Source: Megalonaias nervosa (lineage: Eukaryota > Mollusca > Bivalvia > Unionida > Unionidae). From it: a DNA stretch of 64,000 bases. Shown here piece by piece: positions 24,701 to 36,700 of the stretch. The number at the start of each line of letters is the position of its first letter. The first letter of the stretch is position 1. Both the position numbers and the translations under genes were made by a program. The notes under the pieces were generated by a model. It saw only the letters and a program-made list of their open reading frames with translations. It was not told the origin of the DNA and searched no databases. The stretch spans positions 39,429-103,428 of the forward strand of contig JAECUM010004943.1 in NCBI GenBank assembly GCA_016617855.1, given 5' to 3'.

Positions 24701-27700
24701 CATGCCTTTTTTTAAAAATTAGCAACTTATCTTCTAATGTAGAAAGGCATCTGTCTCCTGATCTGACGGTTTATTTGTGAAGAGGGGCAAGGGGATTGTT
24801 CATGAATGAAACCCAAAGCCCCTCCAAATTACTGAAGGTCTCTGTTACCTTAAGACCATTTCTTCCTTCTCAACGAGATCTACCAATTCTTTAGAGCAGT
24901 GGTAAGGGTTGGGGCATTCTGAAGTTGCCAACACCTGAAAAAAGAAATTGTCCTTGATGGTGGCTTGTAAGCTAACTTCAGTCCATTCCATGGTTGGATC
25001 TGGGTAACATGTGAAGGATGTGGATTTGAAGGAGTTCCGTCGCATGCGTTGAGGCCTAACTGTGTCTACTTGCATTCCGTCGCATGCACTGTGCGTTGAG
25101 GCCTAACTGTGTCTACTTGCATTCCGTCGCATGCACTGTGCATTGAGGCCTAACTGTGTCTACTTGCAATGCCATGTGGTATGAAGACTCAATTCCATCT
25201 CCAGTAAAATGTCACTAGCTCTCCCTCATGGAAAAGCAATGAACATATGGAAGTCCAGCACTACCAGCTGGTTTGCCTGGTGAATGGTCGGCCTGGAAGT
25301 TGGTGGTATAGAAGACCAGCTACTACCAGTATCAGCCGCTCCAAAGGCCTGGCTGGAAAGATTTCTCACTGAAATCTCCATCACAGAAAGGGCATGTAGC
25401 TGACAGTACAGTTGGAAGGACAGATCTGTCACTAAGATTCCTGCAAATCATAGTTGGCTTGACTGATTCAACGAAAAGATCCCCATGTTGGAACAGCTCG
25501 ATGGCTGATGATGGTGCTTTTAATATGCATTAGATCCAATGGATAAATGGTATGTGCTGCAGTATATAAAATGGTTCAGCAATTGCACCAAAGGCCTGGG
25601 TGAATGGACGGATTTCTTACTGAAATCTCCGGTATAGTAATGATAAGATGATATCATGGCTAGATGGACGGATCTATCGTTAAGATCCCCATATGAACTA
25701 TTTGGCTGGACCTTTTCAACGAAAAGGTCCCCATGCTGGAACGGCTGTGTTGACTGGACGGTTGGCAAGGTCAGGACGGCCAATGACTGCTGGATGGCCG
25801 GTAACAGTAAGGCATGCGCCTGGACTTACAGGCTCGAAGGCCATGCTCAGACATGCAAGGGGACTTGCGCCTCCTTGGCTGCCTAAAATTGGGGAATACT
25901 CCCAAAAGAGTCTGCATCGCCAACAACAAACTATAGGTTGTCTTTCTTGATTTCTTGATTTATTCCATCTTTCCATCCCTTCAATGCTGAAAGGAAGATT
26001 GCTGTGAACATGCAATTCATGCGTAAACATTCCTCCTGAAATGACACAAGAGAAAACAAAGCATAGATTAGCAAATTAGTATATAACTAACTAGCATAAA
26101 CTGTAAATCAGTATATGACTAATTACCTAAAACTAACTAGCATAAACTGTAAATCAGTATATGACTAATTACCTAAAACGGCAGCCCAGACTTCCACTGA
26201 CTATGTATTATAGATGCTGCAAATTAGAAAAAGTGTATAGTATTAAAAAAACAAGAGTCATGGTAGACTTCCATGCTCTGAAGTAGCATATAAATCATTT
26301 AAACTGACATTTTCCTGAAACGACTAAAAATTACAAACTAAGCAGAAACTAGTAATGTGCTGAAATTACTAGGTCACTAAAACACTGTCGCAACTAACAG
26401 AACAGAGAAAGTGTTGTATGAGAAATCTATCACAACAGCATGAAATATGAATAAGCTATCAAGCAGCACTTAAGAATTTCACTATGAAGTGCTCTGTAAT
26501 GGAAAGAAAGCGAATAAAGTCCAAGGTACACTAACTTATAATTACCTTGTTATAAGGTCAATAATAGCATGGTGGGATGGTTGTCTTACAAGCGCAAGTC
26601 CTGACAAGTGACACATCACTCAAAAATTGGCAGAAATTGTCAATAATGCATACAACCTGCAGTAGATTGATAAATCAGCACAATAAATCCAAAATGAACG
26701 TTGGATGGGCCCATAGGAACACAAGAATGGCTGGATTGTGAAGGATAAATTATGCAACATGTAGTCTCAAGGGGAGGTAATGGGCAAGAGCCATTGCCCT
26801 TTGTCGTTTGATACAGACAGGGAAAGATGACTTCGTCTTTTAGTAGGGCTGGATTTGAGAGGTAGCAGGCTAATATTCCTAATATAATGGGATTGTGGAA
26901 TGTGTTCAAAGGAGAAAAGGAAAAAAACAACAATGGACTCGCTGGGGGTGGTGGTTAATGATCTGAAATGAAACTTGATATGATAATTGATAAGATACAG
27001 ACATTATGTGACATATCCATCTCTGAGATTATCAGAAATACAAAAGGTTCATGCGACACCAAGTAAAACATGTAATATTCTAGGCACATATTAATAGTAT
27101 TTTGCCATGCAAGTACCAATTTTGTTTCTACTTCTTTACTGTGATTGACAACTCTCTACATTCCCAATAGATTTTGAAACAAAGGCCCAAGTCAGTTTTA
27201 TATGTCTAAAAAATATACACGTTTCTGTTTTCATGATAAATAATGGGTTGGTCAGTAGGAATAAAATTTAATTTGTACTCATATCTTCCCTGCCATTTAA
27301 GCCATTAAGAAATGACCTTTCAGAATATCCAACAACATTCATATGCATCTCTAATTACATAATTTGCAGTTCATATAATGTCTTGTACATTTGAATCAAC
27401 AATGATTAACAAACAGCACACAAAAGTACCCATTATTCAATAATGCTTCCTAGTCTATGTCCAGGAGCAATGCTTCCTAGTCTAGCACAAAAAATATTAG
27501 GAGAAACAGAGTGTCTTAAAAGAACACTACTGCACAATATAAAAAGAATAAGAATTCCAGAACACTTAAGAGAATTTATAGTCCCTGTAAAAACAAAATT
27601 TTCTGACCCATAAAGTACTGTCAAAGATTTGGGTACACAGAGATAATGAAAGTCAAACTTTCAGAATTTGAAAAGCATGGAGTGTCATTTTGAGTTTATA

Positions 27701-30700
27701 AATAGTGTACAGGAATAAGGTATACATATTTTAACAACTGCAGCTGTTACCACAGAAGCTGATGGTTCCATGTAAATATTAGTGCGATGAAGATCCACAT
27801 CCCAGAAGAGGAAATGTGTTTTGTGGAAAACCGTCTGTACAGATGCGATTAGTTTTATGAAGGTGATGCAGAAAGAATACATTGCAGCAAGGTTAATTGG
27901 TGTAGGAAGAACCCAGGAAAAAGTATTTACCAATGAGAAGCTACTGGAATGCTTCCTTACATACCAGTGCTAATAGCGGTGAGATGACAGTGATCTGTAA
28001 AGGCCATTTTTCAGCACATTATAGGGTGGTCATGCTAAAAGCACTGTTGCCATCAAGTGTTGGCATGACACCCAGTTGTTTTGCAGTACACTCTCATGAT
28101 AATTTTCAATTTTAAAAAAGATATATTGGGGAAATAATAGAAACTAACGTGTGTGACCATACCTGCCCAGTCTTCTTGCACTTGTCAAGAGCATAACTTG
28201 GATCACAAACAACCATTTTGCACCTGGCCACTTCTCCATCAGACTCCACTCCCAACAATTTGTCACCATCAAACACTATCTTGGGGTCCTTCTTGTCCAG
28301 CATGTAGGTCCCTCCATAAATTGCACTTAGCCTGCACAATAACAATCAAAAACTTTTTGTTAATCTTTTATATCCTTTTGAAAACGTGATATGCTTTTAG
28401 GTTTTACAACATTCTTCACCACATGACTGGTCATACATGGCAGCCAAGTACAGTTTGGTAGAGGAAGAACCTGGGAAAACCCCAGGAAGAACAAATGACT
28501 AGTGGTAAGCTGTTGGCAGTGCCAGGACTTCAAACCATGCTGACAGGTGCAACAGTGATGATCTGTAAAGGCAACTGCCTTAAACCACTCAGCCATCAGG
28601 GGCCCCCAAATAGTGATATTATGAGATTCCTTTAAGGATGCACCTCTCCTCTGTCCAAAACTTCATCTACTAAAGCCATATCCTTTTCTTTATTATCCCT
28701 AAATCCACTCCTCTGTGCACTCTAAAAGCAAATTACTATACTGTATATGAACACCACCCAAAAATAGCAACTAATTTTATATGATGCCATGGATAGTCGA
28801 TATACAGATTTGACTGTATTACATCAAAAATATGTCATACTGTATCAGTTCTGTACTGATAAATTTTTTATGTTCATTTTATTGTATGTGAAAGTTAGTG
28901 TCCCTTTCACAGGCAAGACATAAATAATAAATACAACTTGATTAAAGGAATCTATCTTTGTCAAACCATACACATGTGCAACAAAGCGCCTCTCACTTCT
29001 CCCCTCGATAAGAAATTTCTAGCACACAAGTCTCCATCTTGTTTATCATATGCCATTCATTAAAGTAACAAAATTTTCATTGAAAACTATTTCAAACCTA
29101 CTGTGGGCTGCCAGGCAAAAGAGACAAACTTTTACCAAATGTACTAATTTAAAAAAAATAAACAGAATTTTATACCTAGCAAATCCTTGTGGTAGCTCTC
29201 CCAGTCCATACAAGGGATAAAGGTAGGGTGACTTTCCATAACGAGCCAGGGAGGCACTGTACAGCTTGACTCTCTCGATGAACTCGCCACAGGGCTGGTT
29301 CTTGTACCTGTTTGCAGTGAAACAATTTTGGACATCATCAAAATGTGTAACAAATTGCTGAAAATTAACAGCCATTCAAGCATGAAAATTGGCTACTCTA
29401 ACCAAGTTTTCGCATATTTAAGTTACTCTTTCTTAAAGACTACCCCCATCTCCTCCAAAACAGGGACTGACATTCTACTGTCTGAAAAGAACTCCCAGGA
29501 ATTCATGACAATACCATTGTTCTTCCTTTCAACTGCTGAGTACCATCTCTGATATTCTTTAGAGACATGACTTTCAAATTAGCCACAGTGGCAGCCATAC
29601 TGGATGCAACATCTGCATCATTTTCACTCAAGACAAACTCAACAGAATTATAAGACATGAACACCCCCATGACCTGACAAAAGCACACATGACAAAAGAG
29701 TGCTGGATAAAACAGCGAGATGAAAAAGGAATGCAAGACAAAAGAGCACTGACAAAAGTGCTTTGAAAATAGTATATTATTAGAGAAAACAAAAAAGTTA
29801 CAGATGTTATTTTCATTTATAATCTAATTAACAAGATTAAGAACAATGTCATAAATGTTAGATTAGAAACGTAATTATTATAATGTTATCTTCTTTAATA
29901 ATCTAATTTTTCAGGATATGATGTCACAAATACTAGATTAGAAAACACTCACATATAAAAACATCATGTCTCAGTGTTCAAGTGTAAAGTTGTATAGCCA
30001 AATTATGACCAATGCCTCTCAGATAATCCACAAATGGAATCATTCCATATGTAGGCATCATGACCTGCAATCTTTTGTTCAGCTGAACGTATTTCTTCTT
30101 GGATGCTTCTGGCTGATGGATTCCAGACTGCTGACATTCAATTTCTATTTCAACATGGACTTGCCCCAGGAGGTTATTATCGATCAGCTTGAAAATGAAC
30201 GGGTGATTGCAATCAATAGTTTGTTAAAATGCCCTATGCCAACTTTCCACCAAATTTTTTGTACATGGTAGACTATCAACAATGCGACCATGCAGGTTCC
30301 ACATGTCAATGGTGATGAGAGGGCAAGTGATTTCTCATCTATAAGCCCCATTCAAATCTTCAAATGCAATATGAACATTGCTTGTAGTCATGAAACTCGA
30401 AGCCAGCAGCATCTTTACTTCAATTCAAAATTCCTCATTGTCCCCATACAGTTGCAAAAGACCTAATTCCTTAACTTTTCTCCAGACATTGACCAAGGCG
30501 AAAGAGACAGCTACCAAGAGGAGTATCTCGATGAGTGCTATATGGCATTCTGTAGCTTTTTCAAAATCTGACATAATGCTTGCTGACTGCAATGACGGGT
30601 TAAGCTCTTGGGTGTTTTTCCAAAATGCTATGTATGTTGTTTCTGCTCTGTGTAGTATGCGAGTAAACCTATGGCATGACCTTGATATTAATCAATGCAT

Positions 30701-33700
30701 GAATTGCAAAACCAGATTTCCAAACATCAAAATTATATTGTCATCTACTGGCCCTGAATCAAACAGCAAGAAAGATCCTCATCTTGTCATTGTTTGAAGA
30801 CTAACAGGTAACTGGATGTCTCCAACAGTTGGTGGATTTCGATAGTGCAGCTGTTAGTTTCTATTGGGGTTTGTATGTTGTGATGTGCCATTTGCCAATA
30901 AATTTCTGGTAGCTAACAATGATATACCGCTTACAGCTTGTTGTATTATCTGCTTTGATTTTTCAACTTGTTCTGCTCATCCCTACTTTGCCAATATGAC
31001 TTTCAATGCTATGTATTTTCTTCCCCAACTAGGAGCGTGATTGTGTATGGATGATGACAGGACAGTGTGGTTCACTATCTTCAATCTTCCACAGCAGCCA
31101 TCTTTCTTGCAGCATCTCCAGGATCAGCATTTTCTCTGTCCATGCAATATCTGTAACTGATGATGAAAAAAACGACCATGCCTTTCTGTGAATCAATCTT
31201 CACCATGTTTACTTTCAAATAATGGAGGTTTTATATGTTAATTAACTTACAGATAGCACAATCTGCTAATTTCTAACGAGTAATTAATAACATTTGTCGA
31301 TTGGTGTCAATCATGACCACACCTTCAATTATTTGTTGTCAAGCTGTATGTACAGAGATGACAAGTGTCACCAATCCAGGTAAGGAAGTTTCTCCCACAT
31401 GTGAAGCACACAATGGGTGGTACAGAAGTAGATGTGTTGGCAGCTCTGGCCAAAAAAGTTGCATGCTTTTTCCATGCCTCAGCAATTCTCTACTGCTCTG
31501 CTGTGCAGGTGCCAAATGTGATCTTGCTGTGCCAGCAAGGATGGTCTCGTAAAAGGGTCTCCCATGAGGCACTGTTGATATGCAGGGTTTTCAAGGATGC
31601 CTGCAGTAAGTCCTTGATGGGCTTCTTTTACCCTCAGCAGCACACTTTGCCTTGCGGAGTTTGCCATAGAGCATCTGTTTGGAATACGTTCATCGAGCAT
31701 ACAGACTATTAAACTAATATGTTTCATATAAGATGCAACAGCTTTTGTTCTCATCGCAATCGAGATGTTTACACTATCAGCAGCCTGGTTAATGGTCAAG
31801 TTCGGTATGCACTACACTCATTTGACGGTGCTTTTTAAGTTTTCTCTTGATGGTACTCTTTTGTCAGTGTGCCAAAATACCCATACCAGACATGATCATC
31901 CATTCTGGAGTTAATAACATATTTCAATATATTCATTGTGGCAGCCATATTGGATGTCTACAGGGCAATATTTGATAACAAGATTTTCAAGATGGCCACC
32001 ATAGTGGCCATATTTGATGTCTGATCAGCATCATTTTCATTCAGGAAAAACAAGCACTGTAAGAACTCTTTTGGTGAAAACCCTATGGTGATATGACTGT
32101 CCATTTAGGAGTAGTAGCAACAATATGATTTTCAAGATGGCTTTCACAATGGCTGCATCTTAAGTCAACATCTTTATTTACTACCAAACTGACATCATCA
32201 GAATTGTTCTGACAGAAACAATGCTGAAATGACATTCCATCAATGAGGATTAACAGAATATTTTCAAGATAACTACTGTGGTGACCATACTGGATACTGG
32301 ATCAGTAAAATTATTATTTATGACCAACCAGACATCATAAAAAAGTCTTCTGATGAAAACCCATGCTGATACAACTTTCTGTTCATAAGGAGGAGCAATA
32401 AAAAGATTTTCAAAATGTCTGCTGTGGTGGCTATATTGAATGTTTAGGACCATCTTGATACCATAAGAACTCCTTTAGTGAAAACCTGATGTGACCATCT
32501 ATTCAAGTGGAGTAGCAACAACAAGATTTTCAAGATGGCCACTATGGACCAACTAGACAGCACAAATCTTCTGATGAAACCCCCTTACTGATATGTCTTT
32601 CTTTTCAGAGTAGCAATAACTAGTGCATGGAGGCCATACTGGACATTAGATCGGCACCATTTTCTATTAGGTCCAACTAGACATTATAAGAAGTCTTTTA
32701 ACGAGAAATCCCATCCTGATATGACATTCCAAACAGGAGTAGTGATAAAAAAAAGTTTTAAGATTGCCAATACTTTAGCTGTACTGGATATCCAAGTACA
32801 AAAATTTTAATTTAGGACCAAGTACACATCACAAGAAGTCTTCTGGTGAAAACGCAATGTTGATAGGATTTTCTGTTCTGGAGGAATATCAGAAAACAAG
32901 ATTTTCAACGTTACTGTCATGCAGCCATATTGGATGTCACATCAGCACTATTGTCATTTATGACCAACTAGATTTTTGTAAGAAGTCTCTTTGTGCAAAT
33001 CCCCTGCTGATATGATCATCCATTCAGGAGTAATAATAATAAGATTTTCAAGATGGATGCTGTTGTAGCCAAACTGGCCAACTGTGACTGGAAGAGCTAA
33101 AAACTCTATGGATTTACCCAAATTGGGAAAATGGTGTTGGGCATCTTCTTCAATAATGAATTCTATTCTCTGTACCGAAAACATTTACCCATGTTTGGAT
33201 GTGCATTGCCATATATAGATCTATAAACAAGTACAGCAACGTGTAAAGAAATTCAAGAATTTGCAGAATATCGATGCAGATGGTTTTCAAGTGGAACATT
33301 TAGTATGGTGCATGTGGCACACTTTTTAATTTCTATGTATGTTATCTGGTTGTCACTAGAACAATTTAACCATATAGTTAAACAGTAATCAATTATTGGA
33401 AGTACACAGCCATTACAGAAAAAGATTCTTGCAGTTTTAGGCAGATTCTTTTTGGTCTTTAAGAACAAGGCTATCTCCGAGTTGAAGAATTGATATATAT
33501 AGTCCACTTTTCCCAAAGAACCATCAACACAAGATCCAAGGAGTGCGTCTTCTTGAACATTTTGAATATACTTATTCCCAGCTTTAAGACTGATGTCCTT
33601 CTTGATGATTCTCTAATTTTTTTTAAATGCACTAATAAGCATAGTTTTATTTTCACAGATTAACATCTTGGACCATTTTTGTAATTTTCCAAATGTGAGT

Positions 33701-36700
33701 TTAATTTCTCTTCTAGACCATGTATAACATTACTATAGAGTTGCATCAGTGAACGTATCACTGTTAGTGAATTCCGTATGAAACTGAAGATCATTTATGA
33801 AAATGAAGAAAAATGGAGGACATAAAACTGAACCCTGTGGAACGCTACATTTAATTCTTACTGATTCAGAATATATGTTTTCTTTGCAAACTGGAATCTT
33901 TCTTTTTTTTTTAAATAATACTTGAACCCATTCTGAGTGAATCATCTGAAGCACTTCAGCTTTGACAACAGGAATTTATGATTTACTAAAGCTTTTTTGA
34001 AACTTAGGAATAATACCCCAGTAAAATTTCCATTAATCATATCCTCAAGCCTGAAGTCAGTCAACTTCATTAGGGCTATGACACATGAATGTACCTTAAC
34101 CCAGATTTCTCCTAGCCCCAATGGCTTCACTCAAATTCATAACTTAGAAACTGTCAGCCAATACCTTAGAGTACTGTGAAACACTTTAAATGCATTGGGA
34201 CCTGATTATTTGTGGCTTTAGTGGGTGAGCGAAACCCCAAAATTTAAATCACAATGAAATATCAACCAAGCCGACATTCATCCCCCTCCATCATATACGA
34301 AAGCATCACCTGTTTCTTTCTGTTTTAATACCATGGCTCTCTATAATGCTCAGAATGTGAAATATACATTTGGATATGTACATGAATCATATGGAAGACT
34401 GAAACTGATTACAATTTAATTCAAACGCAAACTTCCACAAACACAAAAACCGGTGAAAAGACTGCAAATAAATCTACCCAATGTACAGTAATAAATGCAG
34501 ATTAACTCACTGTTTGTATCCTTCTTCATTTCCCAGAACACATATCATTCCCATTTGTAAATACATTCTTATACATACAAAAAAATAATTGGTAACAGCA
34601 TCCATACTTGAGAGTTGATCAGAATCATTTGAAAAACTTTCAAAGACCTTCAAGCAAGGATGTTTCAATCAAATTTGTTTAAATTGTGCCAAATGAACTT
34701 TAAGAAGTCATTGAAAGTTCTTCTTTTAAACAGTGGCTATACTGATGGTTGATCAATATCACTTTAACAAATCTGAATTCAAACCAGAATGCTTTGTTTC
34801 ATATTTTGTTCTCATCTCAAGTTTCCCACTTTTAGTAATGGTAGTAATATTTGATGGCAGACTGGTATCCTTTGAAAAATTAAGCCCTTCATTCCAGGTC
34901 ATTCAACAGTTTTTCTACTTTTAATAATGGCAGCAATATTTGAATGGATCAAAAATCTAAATGACCTTCACGCCAGTTTGCCTTCTGTCAAATTCTATTT
35001 AGTGTTTTCTTTTTTTAAGAAGCTGTTAAAAGGTTTATCTATTTTTGGTAATGGCAGCCACATATCTGATGGTGGATTGGCATCATTTAAACACATATTT
35101 AAAAGACTTTCATGCCTGGATGATTTATGCCAAATTTGGTCAAAATCTTTTAGTGATTTCTGAGAAGTCAGTGAAATGTTTTTCTACTTTTAGTAATAAT
35201 GGCCATATTGATGAAAAATCTGCAGTTCTGAACAAATTTTGAAAGATCTTCAAGACAGAATGCTTTGTGTAAAATTTGGTTTAATGTCTATTGATCAATT
35301 TTTGAGAATAAAGTAACGTTTAAGTTTCTGTTTGGATGGGTTGGAATAATTTAAGACAAATATGAAAGGAACTTTATGCTGTATGCTTTCTATCAAATTT
35401 GGTCAAATCTTCTATTAAGCGTCTTTGAGAGTAAACTTCAACTGTGGCAATATCTGAGGATTGAGTAACATAATTTTAAAACAAATATGGTACCCCTTTA
35501 TGATGCTTCCTTTCAGATCTGGTAAAATTCTGCTGAGCAGTTGTTTTAATGTTTTCTATTTTTATTAATGACAGCCCAGATGCCTGGATGCTTTCTGTCA
35601 TATTTGCTTGGATTCCTTTAAGTGTATTTTGAGAAGTCATTGAAAGGTTTCTCTGTTTTTGGTAATGATAGCCATGCTGAGGATGCTTTAAATTACATCA
35701 CAGCAACTTAGTTCTGTTATGGTCAAACTCCTTTCACCCAGGTGTATTGGAGTACCAATTTTCATGTGCAGGTGAAATTGAGCCAAAGATATTAATGGTA
35801 TAAGGAACAAAACAACTGATAAAACAAGAAGTAAAAAAGTGTATATCACAGTGACTTTGTCACAATATGACTGAGTTAAAAAAAAGTGTAAAAATTAAGT
35901 CACAGTGATTGTCCCGGTATGAATTAATCTTCTGGAGATGCATTTACATATCAGTTTTCAGGAGTGGATGTGAAATAGGGACCGAGATATAAATCAAGCA
36001 ACAAAATATGAATGAATGAACAAATGAATGAGCACGCAAAATGCTACATCTCCCATGGGGGAAAAAAAGGTATCGCTTAAAATACCATGTTAATGAAATT
36101 AAACTGTTTATATTTACAATTAAAAAGTCAGTAGCACAAAAGATGAACCTGAAGATTCAATGGTGTAAATATTTAAGATTATTAATGATCAGAAAGTTTA
36201 ACAGATGTGATGTGTCTTGTCAAAGTTACACAGTTTTAAAGAGATATGTCTTGTCAAAGTTCCATGCACTAAGTTAAATTACAGCACTTACTCATCATTT
36301 AGATACAGAGCTATAGCATGCCCTGTGAAGTCAGCAGTGTTCTGATCCAAACTGAACTTATCGTACAGCTCTTGGGCTGATGTCATCTTGGCATCTATGC
36401 CTTCCCAGGTCTTTGGATCCTCTAGGTTGAATTCCTGACAGAACATCAGAAACTTGCGAAAGCGTCTCTTTTCAAAGATCCCCATCAAAGCTGTTTTACA
36501 AAATGAGGCAAAACAGGATTTATTTGTAATATAATATTTACAACCCACCATATCTACTCGCTTTCAAGTTCAGTCCAAATGCAAATTGCACAGACCCAGA
36601 TCTACCAATGCATAATGCAAGTCAGATCAGGATCTTTGCTGTTTGCAGTTTCACTCAACTTATAAGTGAGTATACAGGGTACTATGAATTAAAGTTGCAT

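Larger units (their letters stand above)
21898..26915 (-). mobile_element. DIRS-type tyrosine-recombinase retrotransposon, degenerate
   Basis: Evidence for DIRS is both coding and structural. On the minus strand, in order, come broken frames with reverse transcriptase ([17 protein letters not shown]), RNase H (LLKQGGTKS; the HIN.LEMK-like segment), a linker [19 protein letters not shown], and the start of a tyrosine recombinase ([17 protein letters not shown]). Structurally, the two ends are inverted repeats sharing TTAGGAATATTAGCCTGCTAC, and an internal segment at about 22,150-22,290 is complementary to the outer edges of both ends, the DIRS internal complementary region. No long frame survives, so it is inactive. 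It sits in GDI intron 7 in the same orientation as GDI. Boundaries are set by the GGAGA shared by both ends and could be off by a few bases. Confidence 0.85.

Noticed and set aside
29046..29375. 109-codon minus-strand frame
   Set aside because: It is GDI exon 6 read through into both flanking introns; the exon itself is annotated with its splice borders.
30378..30797. 139-codon plus-strand open frame in GDI intron 5
   Set aside because: No motif, no splice sites in frame, and similar frames exist on the other strand; treated as part of an unassigned block.
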